Assembly: GCA_964543905.1 (NCBI GenBank)
Contig: CAZIZO010000002.1
Location: 186,001-250,000, forward strand
From: GCA-016699835 sp964543905
GTDB taxonomy: Bacteria; Planctomycetota; Phycisphaerae; Phycisphaerales; UBA1924
Direction: 5' to 3'
Length of the DNA: 64,000 nt
The notes below the pieces were generated by a model. The model saw only the letters and a list, made by a program, of their open reading frames with translations, ran no database searches and was not told the origin of the DNA. Shown here in pieces: positions 37,217-45,490 of this stretch (position 1 is its first letter; each line of letters starts with the position of its first letter). Both the position numbers and the translations under genes were made by a program.

Positions 37217-38644
37217 CTAGGCGGGCCCTCGGTTCGAGCCGGAGGGGCCGGAAGGACCGGGCCCGCGATCGGGCGGACCACCGGGGCCACCGGGTCGGCG
37301 GCGGCGGCGCTTGCCGCGGCGAGGCGCGTGGTCATCACGAGGAGGGCGGTCGCCCGTGCGAGGCGGGGAGCCGTCGTCGTGATGGCCCGAATCGAGGGCG
37401 TTCATGATGTCGTCGAGGTCGTCGCGGGCGGGTCGTTGAGGAGGACGCTGGGGACGATCCTGTCGCGGCGGCTGCTGGGGACGAGTGGAGGGGTCGCGTG
37501 GCGTCTGCTCACGCGGGGACGACTCTCTTGGCGCTTGGGCGCGTGGACGGTCGTCGCGGCGCGGGGGGCGATCACCCGTAGGGCGGGAACCTTCGGGGTT
37601 CGCGGCGGGTCGAGTGGCGGGACGGCGCGCGTCGTCGCGAGGGCCTCGGGGACCGATGGGTGCAGGCTCCATCGGCGGCGGGGGTTCTTTGCTGATCGGG
37701 TCGGAGAGTTCCTCGACGGGGACGGCGACGCGCTGGGTCTTGCCGTCGGCCTGGGGGTAATCGAGGTGGACAAGGACGAGTTGGGTGAGGATCTGGGAAT
37801 CGACGACGAAGCCGTCGCCGTGGGGCGTGCCGACGCGTTTCTTGCGATTGGGGAGTCGCTTGCGGAGTTCCTCGTAGGTTTCGTCCTCGTAGCGGAGGCA
37901 GCACATGAGGCGGCCGCAGCGGCCGGAGATTTTGAGGGGATCGAGGGTGGCCTTCTGGGTCTTGGCGGCCTTCATGCTGATGGGCTTGAGGACTTTCAGG
38001 AAGTTCTTGCAGCAGCAGTATTGCCCGCACTTTTCGTAATCGGCGGTGAGGCGGGCCTCGTCCCGGGCGCCGACGTGCTTGAGGTCGACTTTGCAGCGGA
38101 AGTGGTCCTGGAGGCGGCGCGCGAGGACGGCGACGTCCATGCGGTCTTCGGAGAGGTAGAAGACGGTGAGGCGTTCGCCGCCGAGGATGGGCTCCACGTC
38201 CACGATTTTGAGTGGGAGGCGGGTCTCGTCGGCGATGCGGCGGGCCTCGATCTTGAGCCCGTGTCGGGACTGCTCGATCCTGGCCTGGGCGTCGAGGTCT
38301 TCCAGCGTTGCCACGCGGAGGACGCGGCCCTCGGTGAAGAAGGGGTAATCCTTGCCGCCGGAGTTTTCGATGTAGCGGAGCATCTCCTGGCGGGAGACGG
38401 ACTTGGAGCAGCCGGAGTTGGGGCAGGTGGAGGTGAGCATCTCGGCGAGTTCGGTGCCGCGATGGGTTCGGACGACGAGTTTGGAGCCGCAGCCGGGCTT
38501 GGCGGAGCCGTCGTAGGGGAACTCGCCGACCATCTTCATGGCGCCGAAGCGGACGACGATGGACTTGGGGGCCTGCAGGGCGGCGTAGGCCTTCTTGTCG
38601 GCTTCGAGGTCGGCTTCGAACTGGGGGAGGGGGAGGATGGGCAT
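37217..38644 (-). CDS. PSP1-domain protein (YaaT/RicT-like)
   Basis: A 475-residue protein from the ATG at 38644. The PSP1 core (about residues 95-300) contains TVFYLSEDRMDVAVLARRLQ, the Cys-rich CGQYCCCKNF and SGRCGRLMCCLRYED, as in B. subtilis RicT/YaaT, which helps RNA processing and phosphorelay control and binds Fe-S clusters with RicA/RicF. An N-terminal CGSK..CPNSGCSKSVS segment adds more cysteines. From about residue 320 on the protein is Pro/Arg/Asp-rich and presumably disordered, ending in a basic RGKRRRRR patch, which would suit nucleic-acid binding. It lies 70 nt from the lepB start on the same strand. Confidence 0.88.
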   Translation of the reverse strand: MPILPLPQFEADLEADKKAYAALQAPKSIVVRFGAMKMVGEFPYDGSAKPGCGSKLVVRTHRGTELAEMLTSTCPNSGCSKSVSRQEMLRYIENSGGKDYPFFTEGRVLRVATLEDLDAQARIEQSRHGLKIEARRIADETRLPLKIVDVEPILGGERLTVFYLSEDRMDVAVLARRLQDHFRCKVDLKHVGARDEARLTADYEKCGQYCCCKNFLKVLKPISMKAAKTQKATLDPLKISGRCGRLMCCLRYEDETYEELRKRLPNRKKRVGTPHGDGFVVDSQILTQLVLVHLDYPQADGKTQRVAVPVEELSDPISKEPPPPMEPAPIGPRGPRDDARRPATRPAANPEGSRPTGDRPPRRDDRPRAQAPRESSPREQTPRDPSTRPQQPPRQDRPQRPPQRPARDDLDDIMNALDSGHHDDGSPPRTGDRPPRDDHAPRRGKRRRRRPGGPGGPPDRGPGPSGPSGSNRGPA

Positions 38645-39106
38645 GGGGCGGGGGGAGTGTACGACCGCCGGAACCCTCGCTCCCGCGAGCCTCGCGCGCG
38701 ACAATCCCGAGGATCTCCCCACCCGTCCGGCCGCCCCCAGCCCGCGGCGAATCGTATGGGAAGAGATGCGAGCGGCCCGGGCGGGTGGACGGACGCCCGC
38801 GGGCGCGGGGGAGGCGAAGGGAGGGGGCCGCCGAGTTGCCTTGGGGCCGCGGCGGCCGGGGTGCGGGCTGGGTGTGCTGGGGGGCGGACACCCGCGCGAG
38901 CCCCCGGGCGCGAAGCACGAGGGAGTACATGTAGAAGTGGTCGAGGCGGGTGGGACACCCGTCCCACGGGGGTGTGAAGGAAGGCGCGGCGGGCGCTACT
39001 CCTCTTACCACGGCCCCCCGCCCGCCCTCCGGGCGACGGACGGCGGGCGCGGGCCGGTGCGGGTAGACTGTCGGCTTCTTCCGAGTCCCTGATGGAGCCC
39101 GCCCCC
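38645..39106 (+). other. very GC-rich stretch without a convincing gene
   Basis: About 460 nt between the divergent PSP1 and acetyl-CoA synthetase genes. Long frames here are compositional artefacts of the high GC and have no domain features. A perfect hairpin GTGGGAC-ACCC-GTCCCAC lies at 38950-38967. I looked for SRP RNA, RNase P RNA and tmRNA signatures and saw none. Confidence 0.4.
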
Positions 39107-41230
39107 ATGTCCCAGATCACCCCCGATGGCATCACCTCCATGCTCATGGAGTCGCGCGTCTTTTCACCCAAGCCCGCGATCGCGCTGGGATTTTCGAAGT
39201 GGCACGTGGGGTCGATGGACGACTACCGCTCGCGGCATCGCAAGAGCATCGAGGACCCGGAGGGCTTCTGGGGCGAGGAGGCGAAGAACCTGGCGTGGTT
39301 CCGGCCGTTCCACACGGTGTGCGAGTGGCACGCGCCGGACGCGAAGTGGTTCGTGGGGGGGAAGTTGAACGCGTGCTACAACTGCGTGGATCGGCACGTG
39401 CAGGCGGGGGCGGGGGAGCAGACGGCGATCGTGTGGGAGGGTGAGCCGCTGAGCCCCCGGACGAGCCATCTGGTGCCAAACTCGAAGTATGCGGCGGAGC
39501 CGGAGATTCGGCGGTTGACGTATCGGGAGTTGCAGGCGCAGGCGAGCAAGTTGGGGAACGCGCTCAAGGACCTGGGCGTGAAGAAGGGGGACGTGGTCAC
39601 GGTGTACATGCCGATGGTGCCGGAGTTGGCGGTGGCGATGCTGGCGTGCGCGCGGATCGGGGCGGCCCACAGCGTGATCTTCGGGGGCTTTGCGCCGACG
39701 GCGATCAGCGAGCGGGCGATCGATGCGAAGAGCCGGGTGATCATCACGGCGGACGGGGGGTATCGGCGGGGGGATGTGGTGCCGTTGCAGAAGAACGTGG
39801 AGGAAGCGATCGCGCTCTCGGCGAACCACGGGCACATCATCAATCACGTGCTGGTCTTGAGGAGGACGGGGCACGAGGCGCCGAGCCAGCGCTTCAAGAC
39901 GGGGGAGAAGAAGGGCGACACCGTGTTCCACTGGTGGCACGACACGGTGGACCCGGCGTCGGACGCGTGCCCGTGCGAGGTGATGGACAGCGAGGACATG
40001 CTGTTCCTCCTGTACACCTCGGGCTCGACGGGGAAGCCCAAGGGGATCTTGCACACGACGGGCGGGTATCTGGCGTTCGTGCAGATGACCGCGCGGCTCA
40101 CCTTCAACCTGATCCCGGACTCGGGGCAACTCTTCTGGTGCTCGGCGGACATCGGGTGGGTGACGGGGCACAGTTATGTGTTGTACGGGATCCTGATGAA
40201 CCGCGTGCCGACGCTGATGTACGAGGGCGCTCCGAACTTTCCGGAGATCGAGGGACGCAAGGGCGCGGGGGATCGGTTCTGGGACATCATCGCGCGGCAT
40301 CGGGTGTCGCACTTCTACACGGCGCCGACGGCAATCCGCACCTTCATGAAGTGGGGCGATGATCTGCCCGCCCGGCACGACATGTCCAGTTTGAAGGTGC
40401 TGGGCACGGTGGGCGAGCCGATCAATCCGGAGGCGTGGATCTGGTACCACCGGGTGATCGGGAAGGAGCGATGCCCGATCGTGGACACCTACTGGCAGAC
40501 GGAGACGGGCGGGCACATCTGCACGCCGCTGCCCGGGGCGATCCCGACCAAGCCGGGGAGTTGCACGCTGCCGATGCTGGGGATTGACGCGGTGATCATG
40601 AACGAGCAGGGTGAGGAACTGCCCGCGAACAAGGGCGGGCTGTTTGCGATCCGCAAGCCCTGGCCCGGGATGCTGCGTGGGGTCTTTGGCAATCGCGAGC
40701 GGTTTGTGAGCAACTACTTCGGTCGGCTGAAGGACCCGAAGACGGGGCAGCCGATCTATTTCTCGGCGGACGGGGCACGCCGGGATCAGGACGGATACTT
40801 CTGGATCCAGGGTCGCATTGATGATGTGATCAAGGTCTCGGGGCACCTCTTGGGGACGATGGAAGTGGAGAGTGCGTTGGTGTCGCATCCGGGGGTGGCG
40901 GAGGCGGCGGTGGTGGGCGTGCCGCACGAGATCAAGGGGAGCGCGATCGTGGCGTTCGTGACGCTGAAGCCCGGGTGGCTGTCGTCGCACCATCGGACGC
41001 CGGACGAGGCGCTCAAGAAGGAGTTGGCGGCGCACGTGGCGCATGAGGTGGGGGCGCTCGCGCGTCCCGAGCAGATTCGATTTGCGGAGGGCCTGCCCAA
41101 GACGCGGAGCGGGAAGATCATGCGTCGCCTGCTGCGGGACGTGGCGGCGGGGGTGGAGAAGATCACGCAGGACACGACGACGCTGGAGGACTATTCGGTG
41201 GTGGCGAAGTTGCGGGAGGATGAGGAGTAG
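39107..41230 (+). CDS. acsA: acetyl-CoA synthetase (AMP-forming)
   Basis: Activates acetate to acetyl-CoA through an acetyl-AMP intermediate. 707 residues from the ATG at 39107, slightly longer than the 650 usual (in-frame ATG at 39092 also possible). Motifs: the ATP loop YTSGSTGKPKGI, TYWQTETGGH, GRIDDVIKVSGHLLGT, and the Lys-acetylation/catalytic motif PKTRSGKIMRR. It carries short inserts such as GEKKGDTVFHWWHD. Likely regulated by reversible Lys acetylation as in the family; no acetyltransferase is in the window. Confidence 0.96.
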   Translation: MSQITPDGITSMLMESRVFSPKPAIALGFSKWHVGSMDDYRSRHRKSIEDPEGFWGEEAKNLAWFRPFHTVCEWHAPDAKWFVGGKLNACYNCVDRHVQAGAGEQTAIVWEGEPLSPRTSHLVPNSKYAAEPEIRRLTYRELQAQASKLGNALKDLGVKKGDVVTVYMPMVPELAVAMLACARIGAAHSVIFGGFAPTAISERAIDAKSRVIITADGGYRRGDVVPLQKNVEEAIALSANHGHIINHVLVLRRTGHEAPSQRFKTGEKKGDTVFHWWHDTVDPASDACPCEVMDSEDMLFLLYTSGSTGKPKGILHTTGGYLAFVQMTARLTFNLIPDSGQLFWCSADIGWVTGHSYVLYGILMNRVPTLMYEGAPNFPEIEGRKGAGDRFWDIIARHRVSHFYTAPTAIRTFMKWGDDLPARHDMSSLKVLGTVGEPINPEAWIWYHRVIGKERCPIVDTYWQTETGGHICTPLPGAIPTKPGSCTLPMLGIDAVIMNEQGEELPANKGGLFAIRKPWPGMLRGVFGNRERFVSNYFGRLKDPKTGQPIYFSADGARRDQDGYFWIQGRIDDVIKVSGHLLGTMEVESALVSHPGVAEAAVVGVPHEIKGSAIVAFVTLKPGWLSSHHRTPDEALKKELAAHVAHEVGALARPEQIRFAEGLPKTRSGKIMRRLLRDVAAGVEKITQDTTTLEDYSVVAKLREDEE

Positions 41231-41271
41231 AACACGGCTCCCCGCGGAGGCGCGGAGAACGCAGAGGAACC

Positions 41272-41751
41272 ATGCCCGAAACGCACAAGGCATCCAGACA
41301 CGAGGCTGCGGGGCTCGGGGGCTCGAAGCCCGAGGCGCGGTCGCGCATTGCGCGAGCGTGGCTGGCGTGCGGGGCGGCGTGCGTGGTGCTGTCGGCATGC
41401 GCCGCGCCGGTGATGGTGGCGGCGGGGCCGGCGCTGGGGCTGGCGGAGTATGGCACGACGACGTTTGTACGCGGGATCTCGACGACGGTGTTTGCAATCG
41501 AGCACCAGAAGGTGGAGGAGGCGGTGCGCGGGCTGATCGCGGACCTGGAGTTCACGATTGAGGCTGATCGCGAGGACAAGAACACGCGCTACTTCCGAGT
41601 GGAGGACGATCGCGGGACAGAGATCAAGATCTGGATCACGCGGAATACGGCGAAGGTGACGACGCTGGAGATCCGCGTGACATTCTGGGGCGATGAGCCG
41701 TATTCGTCGCTGATTTTGGACCAGGTGAAGCAGCGAGTGGGGCGGGGGTAA
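41272..41751 (+). CDS. small lipoprotein, DUF3568-like
   Basis: A 159-residue protein. A signal sequence with a lipobox-like LSAC (about residue 42) precedes a short hydrophobic region and a beta-rich C-terminal domain (residues 75-159: KVEEAVRGLIADLEF, TEIKIWITRNTAKVTTLEIRVTFWGDEPYS) that resembles DUF3568-type lipoproteins. Function unknown. It follows acsA after 41 nt on the same strand. The first 25 residues look non-functional, so the true start may be internal. Confidence 0.7.
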   Translation: MPETHKASRHEAAGLGGSKPEARSRIARAWLACGAACVVLSACAAPVMVAAGPALGLAEYGTTTFVRGISTTVFAIEHQKVEEAVRGLIADLEFTIEADREDKNTRYFRVEDDRGTEIKIWITRNTAKVTTLEIRVTFWGDEPYSSLILDQVKQRVGRG

Positions 41752-41817
41752 GGGTACAGGCAGTCCGGGAAAAGTCGGGTGTTTTTGTCAAGATTCGGCC
41801 AAAGTGCCAGATTCTGC

Positions 41818-41846
41818 TTGCACATCGGCACGGTCTGTGGTAGATA
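41818..41846 (+). promoter_or_regulatory. promoter of the subtilase cassette, copy 1
   Basis: TTGCAC (41818-41823), 17 nt, TAGATA (41841-41846). The same two-box layout with the same spacing recurs at 44166-44194 although the spacer sequences differ, which argues that the boxes are functional. The transcript would start near 41853. Confidence 0.6.
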
Positions 41847-41850
41847 TGAA

Positions 41851-41876
41851 TGAAGCGAGAGGCGGGACATTCAAGG
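41851..41876 (+). repeat. 26-nt leader repeat, copy 1
   Basis: Identical at 24 of 26 positions to 44199-44224 (starts TGAAGCGAGAG, ends CAAGG). Both copies begin 4 nt past the -10 box, so this is the 5' end of the untranslated leader; it contains the AAGG of the ribosome-binding site. Confidence 0.75.
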
Positions 41877-41884
41877 AGTCCCCC

Positions 41885-41947
41885 ATGCCACGAGTATCTT
41901 CGGCAGCGGTTGTAGTTTCTCTCTCTCTCTCTCTCACTGCAGTGTGA
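41885..41947 (+). CDS. 20-codon signal-peptide frame that stops before the subtilase
   Basis: The ATG at 41885 has AAGGAG 6 nt upstream, by far the best initiation site here. It reads MPRVSSAAVVVSLSLSLTAV and then TGA (41945-41947), a typical signal peptide start. The protease frame is displaced by 2 nt: deleting one CT, or adding two, from the tract at 41919-41935 joins the two frames; so does losing one TG of the GTGTG at 41942-41946. The TGA overlaps a GTG (41944) of the protease frame, so weak reinitiation is another possibility. Confidence 0.65.
   Translation: MPRVSSAAVVVSLSLSLTAV
41919..41935 (+). repeat. (CT)8 dinucleotide tract
   Basis: Eight CT units plus a C, inside the signal-peptide coding frame of the subtilase. 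Tracts of this kind slip in replication and change the reading frame. The present length puts the signal peptide and protease out of frame. Confidence 0.85.
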
Positions 41948-43245
41948 GCCTTGGGCAAGAGGAGGTTCCACACGGTCGGTTTGATGTGTGGAGATCGGAT
42001 CAGACTTTGGTGCTGCGCTGGCGCGATCCTCGTCGTCTCGATGCTATCCGCGAACACTCGTCTCCCATGCTCGAGGCTCTGCGCGGGCGAGTCGATTGGG
42101 TTTCGCGATCTACGCCGGGCATGGCCATCATCGAAGTGGAGCCTGGGCTTGCGGACGTTGGTGAGCGGATGCTCGCGGCGACCGAAGACCTGGAGTTTAT
42201 CGAGCGCGATTCGATCCAGTATGCTCGCCCCGCGATCGTGCCCGACGATCCCATTTTTCCACAGCAGTGGGACCTTGCTCGGATCTGCATGCCCGCCGCG
42301 TGGGACATCCTTCGAAACGCGAATCCGCTGGAACTGGTCGCCGTGTTGGACTCCGGCGTTCGCTACACGATCCCCGAGATGACTCCCAACATGTCCTACA
42401 ACTCACTGGAGATGGGAAACGATGAGGATCAAAGCGGCGTGGTAGGCGATTACTGGGGCGCGAGCTTTGACAACGATTTCTTCAACGACAGTTGTGCAAA
42501 TCCGCGCAATGATCCATGGGATCGCTGCGGGCATGGCACACAAATGGCATCGATCATTGACGCAGTGGGAAACAACACCAGTTTGTTCAGCGGCGCGGTG
42601 TGGTCGTGCAAAATTCTGCCCGTGCAGGTTTACGGGCAGCTTGTACATTCCACTTGGATTGCCAAGGGAATGGAGTACGCGGTGTTTGGCCGCGGAAGCC
42701 GTCTCGTCAACTGCAGCTTCATCGTCTACGACGACGCTTCAGTGATCAAACTAGTCATGCTCAACACGCCGAACGTTCTTTACGTTTGCGCGGCGGGCAA
42801 CGACTGCGTGGACCTCGACACGCCCTTGCCGCCCGGCTGTACTCCCAACATCCAAGCCTACCCGGCCCAGTACCACCTTGCAAACCAACTCGTGGTCGGG
42901 GGCACGGACGCAAACGACAATCCGAACTCCGCGTGCCCAGGTTGTCCATTTTATGACAGCGGCACAAACTACGGCAAGACGAAGGTTGATGTTTTCGGGC
43001 CTTCAACGAATAACTGGTCACTGAATCTCAACGGAACGGCGAGCAACGTTGGCACGGGAACGTCGAATGCGACCGCGCTCACGACTGGCTTGGCCCTCCT
43101 CCTTTGGACACAGGATCCCACTCGAACCGTGGCCGACATCAAGACAAAGATCATGAATAGCGTCGATGTCTTCCCCTCGCTCTCCAACAAGTGCGTGACG
43201 AGTGGACGGATCAATGCCGCTCGTGCTCTTGGCGGCGGATGCTAA
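41944..43245 (+). CDS. subtilisin-like serine protease (S8), signal peptide out of frame
   Basis: A 433-codon frame. Residues 1-110 resemble an inhibitor-like prodomain; the peptidase part has all three catalytic boxes: VLDSGVRYTIP (Asp), DRCGHGTQMASI (His) and GTGTSNATALTTGLALLL (Ser). Pairs of cysteines around CPGCPFYDSG suggest disulfides in an exported protein. No ATG/GTG/TTG with a good ribosome-binding site exists in this frame before the protease; the well-placed start lies in another frame (see 41885). The region is visibly less GC-rich than its neighbours, suggesting transfer. The downstream sorting-tail gene overlaps its end, so they form a two-gene operon. Confidence 0.82.
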   Translation: MSLGQEEVPHGRFDVWRSDQTLVLRWRDPRRLDAIREHSSPMLEALRGRVDWVSRSTPGMAIIEVEPGLADVGERMLAATEDLEFIERDSIQYARPAIVPDDPIFPQQWDLARICMPAAWDILRNANPLELVAVLDSGVRYTIPEMTPNMSYNSLEMGNDEDQSGVVGDYWGASFDNDFFNDSCANPRNDPWDRCGHGTQMASIIDAVGNNTSLFSGAVWSCKILPVQVYGQLVHSTWIAKGMEYAVFGRGSRLVNCSFIVYDDASVIKLVMLNTPNVLYVCAAGNDCVDLDTPLPPGCTPNIQAYPAQYHLANQLVVGGTDANDNPNSACPGCPFYDSGTNYGKTKVDVFGPSTNNWSLNLNGTASNVGTGTSNATALTTGLALLLWTQDPTRTVADIKTKIMNSVDVFPSLSNKCVTSGRINAARALGGGC

Positions 43246-44201
43246 TCCGAAGGAGAACACTCATAAAAACTCTATGGCTTCTAGCCATCTTGACTCTGGC
43301 AATCGTTGTCCTGAGCGCATCACACCTGAACGCGCAAGTCATCCGCATCGAAGGCGAGGCAACGATCTGGTGGGAGGCCTCGACCGACGGCGGCTCAACC
43401 TGGCAGCGTGGCACGGTCTTGGTCGCCGACCCAACCCATCGAGTGACCATCCGCTCGCAGTGTCAGTTTAGCTTTCCGTTTCCGTTGAACTACTTCGGCG
43501 GAGTCTCGTTTGATGCGACCATCGCTCGCCCATCGGGAAGCCGATCTGTGGACGGTGTGGAGCATATCCTCCGCAACACACGAGGAAGCCAGCCGCTCAA
43601 CGCCCAGCGATTCCAGTCCACCATCAAGATCGATGACATTGACGACGTGCTTGCTCCAGGCCAAGGCCCGCTTTGGGTCAATGTTGTCCAGTATGCGGCC
43701 TTGAGCCCAAGACCGGATAATCCCTACTGGATGCTCCAGTACGATCTGATTCTCGACGGAGTTGTGGGTGATCGCTTGATTGACGCGGTGTTTCGCGAGC
43801 GCGGTGGCCCGATTCCTCCCGGACGTTTCGTCAACATCGGAATCTATGGCTCGGACGTGCTTTACTATCCTTCGCTCACGATCCAGCCGCTCACGCTTCG
43901 GGTTGTTCCGACTCCTTCCGTCGGGCTGGTTCTTCTCGCGTTCCTGCTCGGTTCGTCACGTCGCCGTCGCGAATCCAACTCAAAACCCCGCCTGGCCCTT
44001 GCTGATGACCATGCCGCCCTGGGCGGTGACGGAGATTTCCCTGTTGTTTTCTTTCCAGACGTAGGTGTATTGGTCGCCGCTGCCGCGGGAGGAGCGGCGG
44101 AAATCATCGGCAGATGGGATATCACGGGAAACCCGCCAACATTCGCTCGTCGTGCAGGATTGCCCTTGCCTCCCGACCCGGCCGGTGGTAGATTGGTGTG
44201 A
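43239..44201 (+). CDS. exported protein with PEP-CTERM-like tail, stop codon lost
   Basis: A 320-codon frame. The ATG at 43239 overlaps the subtilase stop; but AAGGAG at 43250-43255 is ideally spaced for the ATA at 43263, which suggests a mutated ATG. Either gives a signal peptide ending SASHLNAQ. The mature part is beta-rich (WWEASTDGGSTWQRG). A sorting-type tail VPTPSVGLVLLAFLLGSSRRRR follows, where the homologue at 45776 stops at once; here the frame reads on 70 codons through antisense lipoprotein sequence to 44201. The tail would then be buried and sorting impaired. Partner function with the protease is inferred from the repeated gene order. Confidence 0.7.
   Translation: MLIRRRTLIKTLWLLAILTLAIVVLSASHLNAQVIRIEGEATIWWEASTDGGSTWQRGTVLVADPTHRVTIRSQCQFSFPFPLNYFGGVSFDATIARPSGSRSVDGVEHILRNTRGSQPLNAQRFQSTIKIDDIDDVLAPGQGPLWVNVVQYAALSPRPDNPYWMLQYDLILDGVVGDRLIDAVFRERGGPIPPGRFVNIGIYGSDVLYYPSLTIQPLTLRVVPTPSVGLVLLAFLLGSSRRRRESNSKPRLALADDHAALGGDGDFPVVFFPDVGVLVAAAAGGAAEIIGRWDITGNPPTFARRAGLPLPPDPAGGRLV
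43980..44095 (-). pseudogene. 3' fragment of the small lipoprotein gene
   Basis: About 116 nt with 92% identity to the 3' end of the lipoprotein gene at 46508-46834, same strand, ending at its stop. The encoded peptide differs only by similar residues (D/E, K/R, T/A), so it may come from a once-active paralogue. The identity ends abruptly at about 44095. Confidence 0.8.
44166..44194 (+). promoter_or_regulatory. promoter of the second subtilase cassette
   Basis: TTGCCT (44166-44171), 17 nt, TAGATT (44189-44194); same layout as 41818-41846. It now points into the IS element, 30 nt away, and could drive transcription of the transposase. Confidence 0.5.
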
Positions 44202-44224
44202 AGCGAGAGACGGGACATCCAAGG
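44199..44224 (+). repeat. 26-nt leader repeat, copy 2
   Basis: 24 of 26 positions equal 41851-41876. The similarity stops exactly where the IS element begins, in the middle of the ribosome-binding site. Confidence 0.75.
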
Positions 44225-45444
44225 GGGCCTCTGAACAACCCAGCGCAACCGGGGCCGATGGTGTAGCGTATCTCTGTGCGGCGTGAAGGATGCGCCGGAC
44301 GGAGGTTGACATGGCGGAACGCATCAACAAGGACCCGGGGCTGGTGGACGCGTGGACGGCGAGCCTGGGGGGGCCGCGGACCAGCGCGCTCCTGGATCGG
44401 CTGGACGCGGCGGTGCCGTGGGCGGCGCTGGTGAGGCCCATCCTCGCGTGGCCCGAGTATCGCGCCAAGCGCGGCATGGACGGCCGGGGCGTGGCCAACG
44501 ACAAGGGCGGGCGTCCGGCGTGGCCGGCGCTCACGATGCTCAAATGTGTGTTGCTCGCCAAGTGGTTCGGCCTCAGCGATCCGCAGCTCGAGGAGTGCCT
44601 GATGGATCGCCTCAGCTTCCGGCGGTTCGTGGGCCTCTCGCTCACCGACGGCACGCCCGACGAGACGACGTTCGTGCGCTTCCGCGGGCGCCTGCGCGAG
44701 CGCGGGCTCGACCGCACGCTCTTCGACGCGACGCTGGAACACCTGGAAAAGCAGGGCCTCCTGGTCAAGGACGGGTCGCTGGTGGACGCGACGATCATCG
44801 AGCAGGCGCGGGGAACCACGCGCGACGACGGCACCTCCACGCGCGACCAAGAAGCCTCGTTCACGAAGAAGAACGGCGAGACGTACCACGGGGACAAGGG
44901 GCACATCAACGCCGATCGGAGCGGGCTCGTGACGGACTATCGGTTCTCCGACGCGGCCCCGCACGACAGCACCTTCATCGACGAGCTCACGAAGGACGAG
45001 GAGCAGATGGTGGTGGCCGACAGCGCGTACCGCAGCCACGAGCGCGAGGCGAACTTGCGTGAGCGTGGCGTGGCGTGCGCGATCGCGTTCAAGCGGCAGC
45101 GCGGGCAGAAGACGCTGCCGCCGATGCTGGAGAAGATCAATCGAGCGATCGCGCGGGTGCGGGCGATCGTGGAGCATCCGTTCGCGTGGATGAAGAACAT
45201 GGGGTACCGACGAGTGCGGTACCGGGGCCGACGCCGCAACGAAGTGGACTTCGCGCTGAACCTGATCGCGTACAACCTCAAGAAAAGCCTGAGCCTGAGG
45301 CAAGCCCAAACGCGGGCCGCGTGACGGTCCGCGCAAGTCGGCAAGGAAAACAACCAACGATGAACGCGATCCGAACATCACGCCGTCCCCTCACCCCCCC
45401 CACCCACCCCCCGCCGTCCGACGCGGTGGTTGTTCAGGAGTCCC
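44225..45444 (+). mobile_element. IS5-like insertion sequence
   Basis: About 1.22 kb containing one transposase gene. Imperfect terminal inverted repeats: GGGCCTCTGAACAACC at the left (44225-44240) and, inverted, GGGACTCCTGAACAACC at the right (45428-45444). No direct repeat of the target is seen in the flanks, and the two flanks derive from different genes, so a deletion next to the IS is likely. The exact tips are uncertain by a few bases. Confidence 0.8.
44311..45324 (+). CDS. IS5-family transposase
   Basis: A 337-residue DDE transposase; I chose the ATG at 44311, preceded by GGAGG (an ATG at 44290 is also in frame). LKCVLLAKWFGLSDPQLEECL is the N-terminal DUF772-like part, and the catalytic acids lie in LVDATIIEQ, VVADSAYRS and IVEHPFAWMK with YRRVRYRGRRRN after it. 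The frame is intact, so the element may still be active. Confidence 0.93.
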   Translation: MAERINKDPGLVDAWTASLGGPRTSALLDRLDAAVPWAALVRPILAWPEYRAKRGMDGRGVANDKGGRPAWPALTMLKCVLLAKWFGLSDPQLEECLMDRLSFRRFVGLSLTDGTPDETTFVRFRGRLRERGLDRTLFDATLEHLEKQGLLVKDGSLVDATIIEQARGTTRDDGTSTRDQEASFTKKNGETYHGDKGHINADRSGLVTDYRFSDAAPHDSTFIDELTKDEEQMVVADSAYRSHEREANLRERGVACAIAFKRQRGQKTLPPMLEKINRAIARVRAIVEHPFAWMKNMGYRRVRYRGRRRNEVDFALNLIAYNLKKSLSLRQAQTRAA

Positions 45445-45445
45445 T

Positions 45446-45490
45446 GTTGTTGTTGCGGGGCTTGTGATGGGTACCCGACGTCGACGCTGA
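45446..45490 (+). pseudogene. remnant of a PEP-CTERM-like tail
   Basis: Directly after the IS the frame VVVAGLVMGTRRRR ends in TGA (45488-45490). It resembles the hydrophobic helix and Arg cluster ending the two sorting-tail proteins here, so it is probably the last piece of a third such gene. Short; the call is tentative. Confidence 0.45.

Noticed and set aside
38645..39106. Possible structural RNA (SRP, RNase P, tmRNA)
   Set aside because: Conserved cores such as the SRP apical loop or the RNase P signature were not found.
41944..41960. GTG at 41944 as the real start of the subtilase
   Set aside because: It would leave the protease without a signal peptide and has no own ribosome-binding site; kept only as a possible weak reinitiation site.
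44225..44260. AAGG-GGAGTCCC across the IS as a restored ribosome-binding site
   Set aside because: The right-hand GGAGTCCC resembles the leader of copy 1, but it fits the terminal inverted repeat of the IS better, so I do not use it to infer a clean insertion.
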